Source of the DNA: Nocardioides sp. URHA0032
GTDB taxonomy: Bacteria; Actinomycetota; Actinomycetes; Propionibacteriales; Nocardioidaceae
Length of the DNA: 64,000 nt
Assembly (NCBI RefSeq): GCF_000620645.1
Contig: NZ_JIAV01000020.1
Coordinates: forward strand, 124,001-188,000
Reading direction: 5' to 3'
Under the pieces are notes generated by a model. That model was given only the letters and a program-made list of their open reading frames with translations. It had not been told where the DNA came from and ran no database searches. Below, one piece after another: positions 23,829-32,991 of the stretch (position 1 is its first letter; each line of letters starts with the position of its first letter). The translations under genes and the position numbers were made by a program.

Positions 23829-24992
23829 TCAGTGACCCAAGCCGATGAGCAGGTCGGCGGCCCCGAGGTAGCCCGCGAGCATGGCGCGGGCAGTCAGATG
23901 CAGGTCCCCGTCGGTCGGGAGGAACGACGGGGAGTGCAGCGGCTCGTTGGTCTCGCTGCCCACGAACATCATCGCGGAGGGCATCCGCTCGGAGAAGAAG
24001 GAGAAGTCGTCGGAGCCCAGCGACCGCAGGGTGGTCGAGAGGCCCATCCCCTGGTCGGTGAGGTGCGCGGAGATGGCGCGCACGAGCTCCGGATCGTTCT
24101 CGAGCACGGGCTCGCCGTCGGTGATCGTCACCTCCGCCTCGCACCCGTGCGCCCGGGCGACGTGCTGCGCGACCGTGACGATGCGGTTCCGCAGCAGGGT
24201 GCGGGTGTCGGGGCCCAGCGCCCGGATGGTGCCCGTCGCCCGCGCCAGGCCCGGGATCACGTTCGCGGCCTGGCCCGACGAGAACGACGAGACCCCGACG
24301 ACGGCCGCCGACATCGGGTCCACGGAGCGGCTGACGACGCTCTGGAGAGCCACCACGATCTCGGAGAGGGCGAGCAGCGGGTCGCAGCTCAGGTGGGGGT
24401 AAGCCGCGTGGCCGGACGCTCCGTGCACGCGGATCTCGAACTCGTCCGACGACGCGTTCACCCCGCCCGGCACGCATGCGACGACACCCGGCGGCAGCGA
24501 GGGCTGGATGTGGGCGCCGATCATCGCCGCGCACTCCTCGGCCTGGAGGATCCCGTGCTCTGCGATGTCCTTGGCGCCCGACGGGTAGGTCTCCTCCCGG
24601 GGCTGGAGCACGACGAGCAGGGGGACCGTGCCGCCCGCCTCGTGGACCGCCCAGGCGACGGCCACCAGCGCGGCGAGGTGGAGGTCGTGGCCGCAGGCGT
24701 GCATGGTGCCCTCGTGCCGCGAGGCCCAGGCGACGCCGGTCCGCTCACCCACCGGGAGCGCGTCCATCTCGCCCCGGATGCCGATGCTCCGGCCGGGTCC
24801 GCCCAGCCGGAGGACGGCGCCGGTCTCGGCGACCTTGGTCGGCGTCTGGTTGCCCGGCAGCGCCTGGAGCACCCGGTCCCGGGTCATCGACTCATCGCCG
24901 GAGAGGTCGGGCTCGCTGTGCAGCAGCCGCCGCAGCTCGGCGGCCCGTCCCAGGTGTCGCTCGAGCAGGTCCCACACGGTGGGGTCAGCCAT
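23829..24992 (-). CDS. M20 family metal-dependent amidohydrolase
   Basis: 387 residues of the amidohydrolase/aminoacylase (M20D, HipO/IAA-amino-acid hydrolase-like) type. Metal and catalytic motifs: GIRGEMDALPVGE, HACGHDLHLA, LQPREETYPSGA (catalytic Glu pair), GASGHAAYPHLSCDP in the dimerisation domain and a final LHSPSFL carrying the last metal-binding His. It would hydrolyse N-acyl or gamma-glutamyl-type amides of amino acids. ATG 24992 has GGGAG five bases upstream and overlaps the preceding amidohydrolase stop by 8 bp. It is the last gene of a GS-amidohydrolase-M20 operon. Confidence 0.88.
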   Translation of the reverse strand: MADPTVWDLLERHLGRAAELRRLLHSEPDLSGDESMTRDRVLQALPGNQTPTKVAETGAVLRLGGPGRSIGIRGEMDALPVGERTGVAWASRHEGTMHACGHDLHLAALVAVAWAVHEAGGTVPLLVVLQPREETYPSGAKDIAEHGILQAEECAAMIGAHIQPSLPPGVVACVPGGVNASSDEFEIRVHGASGHAAYPHLSCDPLLALSEIVVALQSVVSRSVDPMSAAVVGVSSFSSGQAANVIPGLARATGTIRALGPDTRTLLRNRIVTVAQHVARAHGCEAEVTITDGEPVLENDPELVRAISAHLTDQGMGLSTTLRSLGSDDFSFFSERMPSAMMFVGSETNEPLHSPSFLPTDGDLHLTARAMLAGYLGAADLLIGLGH

Positions 24993-26127
24993 GGTCGCTC
25001 CCGTAGAGGTGCTCGGCATTGGTGCGACCGACCATGGTCGCGACCCGGATGGCGTCCGCGACGGACCACTCGCCCTCGTCGACCCAGCCCGAGAGCGCGC
25101 GGGTCATGCCCCGGCGCCACAGCAGGGAGCCGAGGAGGTGGAGCTCGGGCGGGCCCCACGCGTCGGAGGAGTAGAGGACCTTGCCGAACGGCGCGAGCTC
25201 GAGCGACTCGGCGATCACGGCCGCGGAGGCCGCGCCGGTGTAGTTCACGGCGAGGCCGACGTCGAAGTAGACGTGGGGGAAGGCCTGCGCCAGATAGCCC
25301 GCCTGGCGGTGGAAGGGGTAGCAGTGCAGCAGCACGACCTCGGTGCCCAGCGGCTCGACGAGCTTGATCCAGGCGGCGAGCAGGAGCGGGTCGCACCGCC
25401 GCAGGTCGAGGTCCGGGTCGCCGTAACCGGCGTGCAGCTGCACGGGCAGCCCGGTCTCGACACCGGCCCAGAGGGCCATCCGCAGCAGCACAGGGTCGGT
25501 GACTCGCGGCGTCGCGCCGCCCTCGAGCTCGGCCAGCCACTCCGCAGCGGCGGCGCGGACCTCGCCGGCCGACGGTCGCTGCGGGTCGAAGTCGAAGCCG
25601 TACCGGTAGGCGATCACGGACTTCAGCCCCGCCGCGCCGGCACTCGCCCGGTCGAGCGCGACCCGGAAGCGCTCCTCCAGGGTTGTCGCCTCGGCGCTCA
25701 CGACGACGTCCTCGAGCAGGGTCTCGAGCCGCACGATCTCCTGGACCCTGGCGTCGGGCACCCGGGAGGCGAACGTGGGGAGGTCCAGGATCTCGTCGCC
25801 CTTGAAGCCCGTGTCGACCAGCCACCGGTCCACGCCGGCGGAACCCAGGAGCCGTCGGTCGAGCTCGGCAGGAGCAAGGAGCTGGCGGGCCTGCCAGTAC
25901 TCCTCGATGTCGGCATGGGGCGAGAGGCCGAGGAGCGGCGCGCAGTGACGACGTACGGCGAAACCCACCTGCGAGTCGAAGCGCGACGTCCCGCGAGCGG
26001 GTGGCCGGTCGGACTCGGTGAGCAGGTCGCCGAAGCCGGCCAGGCTCGGTGCGGCCGTCGAGCAGGTGTGCACGTGGTGGTCGACCAGCGTCAGGGCGGC
26101 GACCGCCTCCGCGATCTCAGTAGACAT
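24985..26127 (-). CDS. FluG-type amidohydrolase (amidohydrolase 2 / TIM-barrel)
   Basis: 380 residues. LVDHHVHTC holds the HxH metal motif at the end of strand 1. Later elements are VIAYRYGFDFDP, LPVQLHAGYGDPD (metal His), LLHCYPFHRQAGYLAQAFPHVYFDVGLAVNYTGA and GKVLYSSDAWGPPELHLLG (metal Asp in SSDAWG). This organisation closely resembles the N-terminal half of eukaryotic FluG/nodulin proteins, whose C-terminal half is a glutamine-synthetase domain. Here the GS-like protein is encoded directly upstream, overlapping by 11 bp, so the two form a split FluG. Substrate unknown; hydrolysis of a gamma-glutamyl conjugate made by the partner is an attractive inference. ATG 26127 is chosen because upstream residues do not fit the family. 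Confidence 0.85.
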   Translation of the reverse strand: MSTEIAEAVAALTLVDHHVHTCSTAAPSLAGFGDLLTESDRPPARGTSRFDSQVGFAVRRHCAPLLGLSPHADIEEYWQARQLLAPAELDRRLLGSAGVDRWLVDTGFKGDEILDLPTFASRVPDARVQEIVRLETLLEDVVVSAEATTLEERFRVALDRASAGAAGLKSVIAYRYGFDFDPQRPSAGEVRAAAAEWLAELEGGATPRVTDPVLLRMALWAGVETGLPVQLHAGYGDPDLDLRRCDPLLLAAWIKLVEPLGTEVVLLHCYPFHRQAGYLAQAFPHVYFDVGLAVNYTGAASAAVIAESLELAPFGKVLYSSDAWGPPELHLLGSLLWRRGMTRALSGWVDEGEWSVADAIRVATMVGRTNAEHLYGSDHG

Positions 26128-27409
26128 CGGCCATCTTGGCGCAGAGCTGGACGTCGTCGAGGCCCGCCACCGCGGCCAGCTCGGCACGCTTCACGGCGAG
26201 GTGGGTGGCGAGCAGGTCGGGGTCGAACCAGCCGGCGACGACGGGGTCGGCGGCGAGATTGTCGAGCGCCTCACCCAGGCCGGAGGGCAGGGTGGGGACC
26301 CCCGCCAGCTCCGGCTCGGTGACCGTCTCCGGCCAGATCGTGGGCTCGTCGTACTCCCCGGTGAGACCCGCCAGACCGGCGCGCACGAGCACCCCGAGGG
26401 TGAGCCACGGGTTGGCGGTGGCGTCGGAGGGACGGAACTCGAGGTTGTACTGCCCGGCGGTGTCGCCGCCGCCGACCGTGCTGGTGGGACAGATGCGGAG
26501 GAGCGCCTCGCGGTTGCGCTCGGCGAGGAAGATCCCGCCCGCGCTCCAGCGGTGCGGCGTCAGTCGCAGGTAGGAGGCGGGGCTGGGCGCCGTGAGTCCG
26601 AGGAGGGCGGGCGCGTGGGCCAGGACGCCGGCCGCGAAGCGGTGCCCGAGTGCGGAGAGCCCCGCGGGTCGGGTGGGGTCGTACAGCACCGGAGCGCCGG
26701 TGCTGTCGCGCAGCGAGAGGTGCACGTGGACGCCGTTGCCGCTCCCGTCGGGGTGGAGCAGGGGAGCGAAGGTGACGCGCCGTCCGTGGCGCCGGGCGAG
26801 GTCGCGCACCAGCTCCTTGACCAGCACGGCGCGGTCGGCAGCGACGAGGCCGGGGGCAGGCTGGAGGGTGATCTCGAACTGGTCGGCCCCGAACTCGGGG
26901 AGCCAGTTCTCAGGCTCCAGGCCGGCGCCCTCGAGGAGCGCGACCAGCTCGGAGCCGAAGGGCTCGATGCTGCGGTGCCGCTCGAACGAGAACGGGCCTG
27001 TCTTGGGCAGACCCGCCACCATGAACTCGTGCTCGAAGGAGGCGACGACGTCCAGACCCGTGGCCGCACGCAGGTCCTCGAGCGCCGTACGAGCGAACGT
27101 GCGCGGGCAGCACGCCCACGGTGTGCCGTCGGGGAGCGTCTGGTCCGCCAGGACGACGGTCACTTTCGGGTCGTCCTTGTGGGCGGGGATCTCGACCTGC
27201 GTCGCGGCGTCCGGCATCAGTCGCAGGTCGCCGGTCGAGCCGAAGACGTTGGCCGCGATGGCGCCGAACGCCGTGATCGCCAGGTCCGCCGGCACCCACC
27301 CGACGCCACGCCGCAGCACGGAGTCGAGGGCGCTCGCGGGGACGGAGCGACCGCGCATCTGGCCCGCGAGGTCACTGGTGGCGACGAACACTGTGGGGTC
27401 GGGGGTCAT
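26117..27409 (-). CDS. Glutamine-synthetase-like ligase (GS-I fold, FluG/gamma-glutamylamide synthetase type)
   Basis: 430 residues. The GS catalytic barrel shows VVASFEHEFMVAG (metal Glu), LPEFGADQFEITLQPA, GNGVHVHLSL (metal His), RLTPHRWSAGG and QYNLEFRPSDATANPWL. The N-terminal beta-grasp domain is short, and the Tyr adenylylation motif of housekeeping GlnA is absent. Such proteins ligate glutamate to amines or other N-nucleophiles instead of ammonia (PuuA, GlnA3/GlnA4) or act in FluG systems. ATG 27409 lies behind GGTGGAG. It begins the minus-strand operon, divergent from the MftD-like gene across a 273-bp AT-rich regulatory region. Confidence 0.85.
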   Translation of the reverse strand: MTPDPTVFVATSDLAGQMRGRSVPASALDSVLRRGVGWVPADLAITAFGAIAANVFGSTGDLRLMPDAATQVEIPAHKDDPKVTVVLADQTLPDGTPWACCPRTFARTALEDLRAATGLDVVASFEHEFMVAGLPKTGPFSFERHRSIEPFGSELVALLEGAGLEPENWLPEFGADQFEITLQPAPGLVAADRAVLVKELVRDLARRHGRRVTFAPLLHPDGSGNGVHVHLSLRDSTGAPVLYDPTRPAGLSALGHRFAAGVLAHAPALLGLTAPSPASYLRLTPHRWSAGGIFLAERNREALLRICPTSTVGGGDTAGQYNLEFRPSDATANPWLTLGVLVRAGLAGLTGEYDEPTIWPETVTEPELAGVPTLPSGLGEALDNLAADPVVAGWFDPDLLATHLAVKRAELAAVAGLDDVQLCAKMADVY

Positions 27410-27542
27410 GCTCCACCTTCTCGGATCGCTGGGCGCCACGGAGCTCGACGAGCCAGCCGGTCAGGATGGCGTGGTGTCACGGCGTCGAACACACAACCAG
27501 ATTGATATATCCATTTCAAAAATGCGTCAAGCGCGACGGTCT

Positions 27543-27643
27543 GAAATATTGGTTTCGAACTTCGGGGTCGAAGCCGCGGTGGCCGTGTCTGGCATCCGCG
27601 TTACAGAAAGTTCGTCGATTGCCATTGCCGTAAGAGATATTTC
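27543..27643. promoter_or_regulatory. AT-rich divergent control region with repeat elements
   Basis: The 273 bp between the GS-like and MftD-like genes hold no ORF but several unusual AT-rich motifs: GAAATATTGGTTTC (27543-27556, GAAA/TTTC inverted), TTACAGA (27601-27607) and AGATATTTC (27635-27643, reverse complement GAAATATCT). The same words recur at 39090-39127 and 37408-37414, upstream of rocD/pruA and rpiR. This suggests a common regulator, most simply the RpiR protein. Confidence 0.45.
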
Positions 27644-27682
27644 ATCCTACCGTGAGGGTCGTCGCCCAGTGGAAGGAACCCG

Positions 27683-28864
27683 ATGAGCACCAAGGTCCGC
27701 TTCAGGAACCTGGCCGAGGCCGAGCGCCTGGCCAAGCGTCGGCTGCCCCGTGCCGTGTGGCTGGCCGTCAAGGCCGGCAACGAGCAGGGCTGGACGCTCG
27801 ACGAGAACCTGCGGGCGTTCAACGAGCTGGGGTTCTCACCCACCATCTTCGACCGGCCCACCACGTTCGACACGCGGACCAGCATCCTGGGCCTCGAGGT
27901 GGACTTCCCGGTGCTGGTCTCCCCGGTCGGCGCCCAGGCGATCCACCCGGACGGCGAGGTCGGCGTGGCCCGGGCCGCGGCCCGCGCCGGGACGGCGATG
28001 GGGCTGAGCTCGTGGGCGTCGGACGCGGTCGCCGACGTGACCCGGGCGAACGACAAGACGCTCTTCCAGCTCTACTGGGTCGGCACGAAGCCGCAGATCG
28101 AGGCTCGCGTCGAGGCGGCGCGCGCCGCCGGCGCGAAGGCCCTCATCGTCACCCTCGACTGGTCGCACACCCCGCGCCGCGACTGGGGCGTCCCGCCCGC
28201 TCCTCCCAGCGACATGGGGCTGCGGACGATGGCGAACCTGGCTCCCGAGGCGCTGTCGCGGCCCCTGTGGTTCGCCAGCTACCTCCGCCGTGGCCGGATC
28301 CCGGAGCTGAAGGTCCCCAACCTGTTCGAGGCCGACGGCACGGTGCCGTACTTCGGCAAGGCGTGGTCGGAGTTCGAGAACACCCCGCCGCCGACCTGGG
28401 CAGACGTCAAGTGGTTGCGCGAGCTGTGGGGCGGCCCGTTCATGGTCAAGGGCGTCAACACCATCAAGGACGCCAAGATGTCGGTCGACCTCGGCGCCGA
28501 CGCCATCTCGCTCTCCAACCACGGCGGCAACAACATCGACGGCAGCCCCTCGCCGCTGCGCTACCTGCCGTACGTCGTCGAGGCCGTGGGCGACCAGGTC
28601 GACGTCATGGTCGACGGCGGGATCCGCCGCGGTTCGGACGTTGTCAAGGCCGTGGCGCTCGGCGCCAAGGCGGTGTTCGTCGGGCGTGCCTTCCTCTACG
28701 GGCTCGCCGTGTCCGGCGAGGAGGGCGTCCACGAGGTCCTCCAGATCCTGCGCCGCGGGATCGAGGAGACGATGTTCGGCATCGGGCACAGCAGGCTCTC
28801 GGACGTGTCCCGCGACGACCTGATGTTCCTCAACCCGCACTTCCTCGTCCCCCCGGCCAGCTGA
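27683..28864 (+). CDS. FMN-dependent alpha-hydroxy-acid oxidase family protein, MftD-like
   Basis: 393 residues of the lactate/glycolate oxidase fold. FMN and substrate motifs: PVLVSPVGAQAIHPDGEVGVARAA, LFQLYWVGTKPQIEARVE, LIVTLDWSHTPRRDWG, GPFMVKGV (catalytic Lys), AISLSNHGGNNIDGSPSPLRYLP (catalytic His) and MVDGGIRRGSDVVKAVALGAKAVFVGRAFLYGL. It most resembles mycofactocin-system MftD (Rv0694 type), which oxidatively deaminates the premycofactocin dipeptide, rather than a plain lactate oxidase: the SNHGGNN replaces the usual SNHGGRQ. No mftABCEF genes are near, so a catabolic paralogue is more likely. Confidence 0.82.
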   Translation: MSTKVRFRNLAEAERLAKRRLPRAVWLAVKAGNEQGWTLDENLRAFNELGFSPTIFDRPTTFDTRTSILGLEVDFPVLVSPVGAQAIHPDGEVGVARAAARAGTAMGLSSWASDAVADVTRANDKTLFQLYWVGTKPQIEARVEAARAAGAKALIVTLDWSHTPRRDWGVPPAPPSDMGLRTMANLAPEALSRPLWFASYLRRGRIPELKVPNLFEADGTVPYFGKAWSEFENTPPPTWADVKWLRELWGGPFMVKGVNTIKDAKMSVDLGADAISLSNHGGNNIDGSPSPLRYLPYVVEAVGDQVDVMVDGGIRRGSDVVKAVALGAKAVFVGRAFLYGLAVSGEEGVHEVLQILRRGIEETMFGIGHSRLSDVSRDDLMFLNPHFLVPPAS

Positions 28865-28890
28865 GCGAACGAACAGAACCGGAGCAACTG

Positions 28891-30387
28891 ATGGCACGCA
28901 TCATCGTCGTGGGCGCGGGCAGCGCCGGCTGCGTCGTGGCCGCGCGGCTCAGCCAGCACCACGGCCACGAGGTGGTCCTGCTCGAAGGCGGGCCCGACCA
29001 CGCCGGCACGGACGTCGGCACCCGGCTGGCATCGGCCAACTGGATCGACGCCATGGGCGCGACCGCGGCGTTCGACCCGGACCTGCTCGCGACCCGGCTC
29101 GCCACCGACGCGCCGCGGCAGTACCACCGCGGGCGCGGTCTCGGCGGGTCCGGCTCCGTCAACGCGATGCTGGCACTACCCGGGCTGCCGCGCGACTACG
29201 ACCGGTGGGCCGAGGTCTACGGGCTCGACGACTGGTCGTGGTCGGCCGTCGAGGGCACGTTCCGCGCCCTGAAGCGCGACCTGGTCGCCACCCCGCCAGC
29301 GGGCTACACGCCGACGGACCGTGCGCTGGTGAGTGCCGCGGCGGAGCTCGGGCTGCCGAGCGACGTCGACACCCACACCCCGCAGGACGGCGCCGGCACC
29401 CTCTGGCGCCACGCGGACCGCACCGGACGGCGCTCGAGCCTGGAGACCTACCTCGCCCCGGCCCGCGACCGCCACAACCTGCTCGTCCGCACGGACGCCC
29501 GGGTCGACCGGCTGCTGGTCGAGGACGGCGACGTCACCGGCGTGCTGCTCACGGACGGCTCCCTGCTCCACGCCGACCAGGTCGTGCTGAGCGCCGGCAC
29601 GATCGAGACGCCGGCGATCCTGCTCCGCAGCGGCTGCGACCGCCCCGGTGTCGGCAAGGGGCTGCAGGACCACCCGGCGGCCTCGATCATGCTGGCGCTC
29701 AAGCCCGGTCACCAGGACGTGCGTGCCGGGGAGTCCTGCATCAACGCGGTGCTGCGGCTCTCATCGCAGGTCGCGGAGGGCGACATCCACATCCTCCCGA
29801 TGCAGGGGGCGCTGTCGGTGAGCTCGCCCCAGCACCACGCCGTCGTGATGGCGGCCGTGATGACGGTGACCTCCACGGGCGAGGTGCGGCTCGATCCCGA
29901 GCGGCCGACCGGACCGCCCGTGATCGCCGAGCGGATGCTCACGACCGAGCGCGACCGCGCCGTGATGCGCGAGGCCATCGGGCACGCCGTACGCCTGCTC
30001 GAGACCGAGGCCTTCCGGGAGATCGTCGAGGAGGCGTTCATCGACGCCGACGGGACGCCCGTCTCGGCGCTGGACGACCCCGACACCTACGAGCGCTGGC
30101 TCGCCGGATCGGTCGGTGACTACTTCCACGCGGTCGGCACGGCCCGGATGGGGTCGTTCGACGACCCGGGAGCGGTGGTCGACCAGCGCGGCCGGGTCCA
30201 CGGCCTGGACCGGGTGCGGGTGATCGACTGCTCCGTCATGCCCGAGGTCCCCGCCGCCAACACCCACCTGCCGGCGGTGATGCTGGCCGAGCGGCTGAGC
30301 AGCGCCCTGCTGGCCGACCTCGCGACCGGGACCCAGCGCGGCCCGCTCGCCCACCACCAAGGAGGGACCCGTGTCCACAGTCTCTGA
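28891..30387 (+). CDS. GMC-family FAD oxidoreductase, MftG-like
   Basis: 498 residues. The FAD-binding motif IIVVGAGSAGCVVAARLSQ opens the protein; YHRGRGLGGSGSVNAMLALPG, DQVVLSAGTIETPAILLRSG and the C-terminal VIDCSVMPEVPAANTHLPAVMLAERL are the GMC signatures, with the catalytic His in the YFHAVGTARMG segment. Length and motif spacing resemble choline/alcohol dehydrogenases and MftG, the dehydrogenase that reoxidises mycofactocinol. Its place directly after an MftD-like gene strengthens the MftG comparison. GGAG seven bases before ATG 28891. It overlaps the aminotransferase gene by 17 bp. Confidence 0.82.
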   Translation: MARIIVVGAGSAGCVVAARLSQHHGHEVVLLEGGPDHAGTDVGTRLASANWIDAMGATAAFDPDLLATRLATDAPRQYHRGRGLGGSGSVNAMLALPGLPRDYDRWAEVYGLDDWSWSAVEGTFRALKRDLVATPPAGYTPTDRALVSAAAELGLPSDVDTHTPQDGAGTLWRHADRTGRRSSLETYLAPARDRHNLLVRTDARVDRLLVEDGDVTGVLLTDGSLLHADQVVLSAGTIETPAILLRSGCDRPGVGKGLQDHPAASIMLALKPGHQDVRAGESCINAVLRLSSQVAEGDIHILPMQGALSVSSPQHHAVVMAAVMTVTSTGEVRLDPERPTGPPVIAERMLTTERDRAVMREAIGHAVRLLETEAFREIVEEAFIDADGTPVSALDDPDTYERWLAGSVGDYFHAVGTARMGSFDDPGAVVDQRGRVHGLDRVRVIDCSVMPEVPAANTHLPAVMLAERLSSALLADLATGTQRGPLAHHQGGTRVHSL

Positions 30388-31678
30388 GCAGCTCGACCAG
30401 GCCGCCACGTGGCGGCGGGCCGAGGCGTCCGTGCCCCGCGGAGTGTCGTCGGGTCACCGGGTCGGCTGGCAGCAGGTCTTCGTGCGCACCCAGGGCGCCT
30501 ACATCTGGGACCAGGAGGGCAACCAGTACGTCGACTACCTCAACGCCTGGGGTCCGATCGTGCTCGGGCACAGCGACCGCCGCGTCAACGAGGCGGTCCT
30601 CGCCGCCGTCAACACCTGCGACCTCACCGGCGTCGGTCCCCAGGCCGGGGAGATCGAGCTGGCGGAGAAGATCTGCGAGGTGATGCCGTCGGCCGACAAG
30701 GTCGCGTTCTGCACGTCCGGCACGGACGCCACGATGCACGCCGTCCACGTCGCCCGTGCGGCCACCGGCCGCCTCAAGGTCCTCAAGTTCCACGGGTCGT
30801 ACCACGGCTGGAGCGACCACGTCGCGGTCGGCAGCTCGCGCAAGGACCTCACGGCGACGTCGGCCCTGAACACCCCGAACGGCGGTGGCCTGCACCCGGC
30901 GGTCGTCGACGACGTGGTCGTGGTCGAGTGGAACGACGAGCCCGGGCTCCGTGCCGCCTTCGAGCAGCACGGCCACGAGCTGGCCGTCGCGTTCGCCGAG
31001 GGCTACGTGCACAGCTTCGGCTGCGTCCCCGCCGCCCCCGGCTTCCTCGAGCTGCTGCGTGATCTCTGCACGCGACACGGAGCCGTGCTGGTCTTCGACG
31101 AGATCAAGACCGGCTTCCGGGCGGCCATGGGCGGCTACCAGTCGATCTGCGGCGTGACCCCCGACCTGACGGCCTTCGGCAAGGCGGTCGCCAACGGGTA
31201 CTCGCTCGCGGGCCTCGCGGGCTCGGACGCGCTGATGGGCCACCTCGGTGCCTACAGCAAGAACGAGGCCACGATCGACGGCACCTTCAACGCCTCGCCG
31301 TACGCACTCGCGGCCGCGAACAAGACCCTCGAGCTGATGGAGTCCGACGACGTCTTCACCACCCTGTACGCCCGGGGGGCGCAGATGCGGGCCGGCATCC
31401 AGGCGGCCATCGACGAGACCGGCGCACCCGCGACGGTGACCGGGCTCGGCTCCGAGTGGTGCGTCTACTTCCGTCAGGAGCTGCCGACCAACTTCCGCGA
31501 GGCGATGGAGTCGGATCCGCACCTGTACGGCCGCTACCACGCGTCCCTGCTCGCCCAGGGCGTGCTCGAGCCCGCCTTCCCGACGGGCGACCGACGGCTC
31601 AACGCCTCCACCACCGAGGCCGACGTGGCCTCCACGATCGAGTGCGTCCGGGTCGCCCTCCGAGCTGCGATCAGCTGA
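30371..31678 (+). CDS. Class III aminotransferase, glutamate-1-semialdehyde-aminomutase-like
   Basis: 435 residues, PLP-dependent. VRTQGAYIWDQEGNQYVDYLNAWGPIVLGHSD, FCTSGTDATMHAVHVARAATGR, FHGSYHGWSDHV, VLVFDEIKTGFR and TAFGKAVANGYSLAG (Schiff-base Lys) are standard; overall it is closest to the GSA-aminomutase branch rather than omega-amino-acid transaminases. HemL itself is unlikely because the gene sits in a catabolic operon. AGGAGG five bases before GTG 30371. It probably transaminates the amine or amino acid handled by this island. Confidence 0.87.
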   Translation: MSTVSEQLDQAATWRRAEASVPRGVSSGHRVGWQQVFVRTQGAYIWDQEGNQYVDYLNAWGPIVLGHSDRRVNEAVLAAVNTCDLTGVGPQAGEIELAEKICEVMPSADKVAFCTSGTDATMHAVHVARAATGRLKVLKFHGSYHGWSDHVAVGSSRKDLTATSALNTPNGGGLHPAVVDDVVVVEWNDEPGLRAAFEQHGHELAVAFAEGYVHSFGCVPAAPGFLELLRDLCTRHGAVLVFDEIKTGFRAAMGGYQSICGVTPDLTAFGKAVANGYSLAGLAGSDALMGHLGAYSKNEATIDGTFNASPYALAAANKTLELMESDDVFTTLYARGAQMRAGIQAAIDETGAPATVTGLGSEWCVYFRQELPTNFREAMESDPHLYGRYHASLLAQGVLEPAFPTGDRRLNASTTEADVASTIECVRVALRAAIS

Positions 31679-31734
31679 GCTCACCGCACGGCACCACCCA
31701 CCTCTCCACCCCTTCACACACCTAGGTAGGACAG

Positions 31735-32991
31735 ATGCTCTCCTCAGCGCGCCCATTTTCGGGCCGGAAGGCGATCCTCGCGGCAGCCGCCGTGGCCTCG
31801 CTGGTCGTCACTGCCGGCTGTTCCGACAGCGCATCCGACAGCTCGGCGAGTGACGCCGACGTGATCACCATCGGGTTCGCCCTCAGCCAGAGCGGCAACA
31901 TGGCGCCCTTCGACGTGGAACCCGGCAACGCCGCCATGCTCCGCATCAAGCAGATCAACGCCGACGGTGGCGTGGACGGCAAGCAGATCAAGACCGTCGT
32001 CAAGGACGTCCGCTCCGACCCCGACACGGTCGGCACCGCGGCCACCGAGCTGGTGGCGGACGGCATCGACCTGCTGGTGACCCCGTGTGACTTCGACCTG
32101 AGCGCCCCGGGCGCGGCGGTGGCGCAGGCGGCGTCCATCCCGTCGGTGTCGATCTGCGCGGGTGACCCCAAGATGGCCGACACCACGACCCTGGGTGACT
32201 ACGTCTTCTCGGCCAACGCGGGCAGCGATGTCGAGGGCGCCACGGGCGCGGCCTGGGCCGACGCGCAGGGCTGGACCTCGGCGTACCTGCTCCAGGACGA
32301 GAGCATCGAGTACACGAAGTCGGCCGGCCGCTACTTCCAGGCGGAGTTCGAGGAGCTCGGCGGCACCGTCGTCGGGAATGACGCCTTCCCGGGCGGTGAC
32401 AACGTCAACATCAGCAGCCAGGTCGCCCGGATCAAGGGCCTGGCGACGAAGCCCGACTTCGTCTACGTCGCCAGCTGGAACCCGGGCGGCGCCACGGCGA
32501 TCCGCCAGCTGCGCGAGGCCGGCGTGGACGTGCCGGTCGTCGGCCCGGCCGCGCTCGATGGCCAGGTGCTGCTCGACATCGTCGGCGACGGCGCCAGCGA
32601 CGTCTACTACACCGGGTTCGCCTGCTACGTGTACTGCACCGGTGCCGACTCCGCCGACCTGGACACGTTCGTGGCCGACTACGAGGCGGAGTACGACTCC
32701 AAGCCGGCCTCGAGCTACGCCCTCCTCGGCTACAACATGGTGTCGGCGCTCGCCGGTGCACTCGCAGACGCCGACTCGCTCGACGGCGCCGACATCAAGG
32801 CGGCGCTCGAGAACGCCGGTCCGGTGTCGACGCCCATCGGCGACGTCCAGTACTTCTCCGACACCTGCCACAAGATCATCGACATGCCGCTCTCGGTGGT
32901 CGAGGTCGACCACGGCGCGATGAAGTACGTCGACCAGCAGCGCGTCGACAGCATCCCGGACATCGGCGACGAGAACGCCTGCGCGTCATGA
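31735..32991 (+). CDS. Branched-chain-type ABC transporter substrate-binding lipoprotein
   Basis: 418 residues. Lipoprotein signal with lipobox VTAGC (lipidated Cys about residue 29), Ser/Asp-rich linker, then a periplasmic-binding-protein type I fold: VITIGFALSQSGNMAPFDVEPGNAAML, INADGGVDGKQIK, DGIDLLVTPCDFDLSAPGAAVAQA. Three extra Cys (CDF, SICAG, CYVYC) could form disulfides and are unusual for LivJ relatives. It starts 57 bp after the aminotransferase and overlaps the ATPase by 4 bp. The ligand is likely an amino acid, amide or related small acid. Confidence 0.88.
   Translation: MLSSARPFSGRKAILAAAAVASLVVTAGCSDSASDSSASDADVITIGFALSQSGNMAPFDVEPGNAAMLRIKQINADGGVDGKQIKTVVKDVRSDPDTVGTAATELVADGIDLLVTPCDFDLSAPGAAVAQAASIPSVSICAGDPKMADTTTLGDYVFSANAGSDVEGATGAAWADAQGWTSAYLLQDESIEYTKSAGRYFQAEFEELGGTVVGNDAFPGGDNVNISSQVARIKGLATKPDFVYVASWNPGGATAIRQLREAGVDVPVVGPAALDGQVLLDIVGDGASDVYYTGFACYVYCTGADSADLDTFVADYEAEYDSKPASSYALLGYNMVSALAGALADADSLDGADIKAALENAGPVSTPIGDVQYFSDTCHKIIDMPLSVVEVDHGAMKYVDQQRVDSIPDIGDENACAS

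Noticed and set aside
23539..24534. A minus-strand frame reaching from 24534 into the intergenic scar region
   Set aside because: It runs through the M20 gene in another frame and is Arg/Pro-rich. Nothing supports coding in 23539-23828.
27683..28864. A true mycofactocin biosynthesis locus
   Set aside because: No precursor peptide, radical-SAM MftC or chaperone MftB is present in the window.
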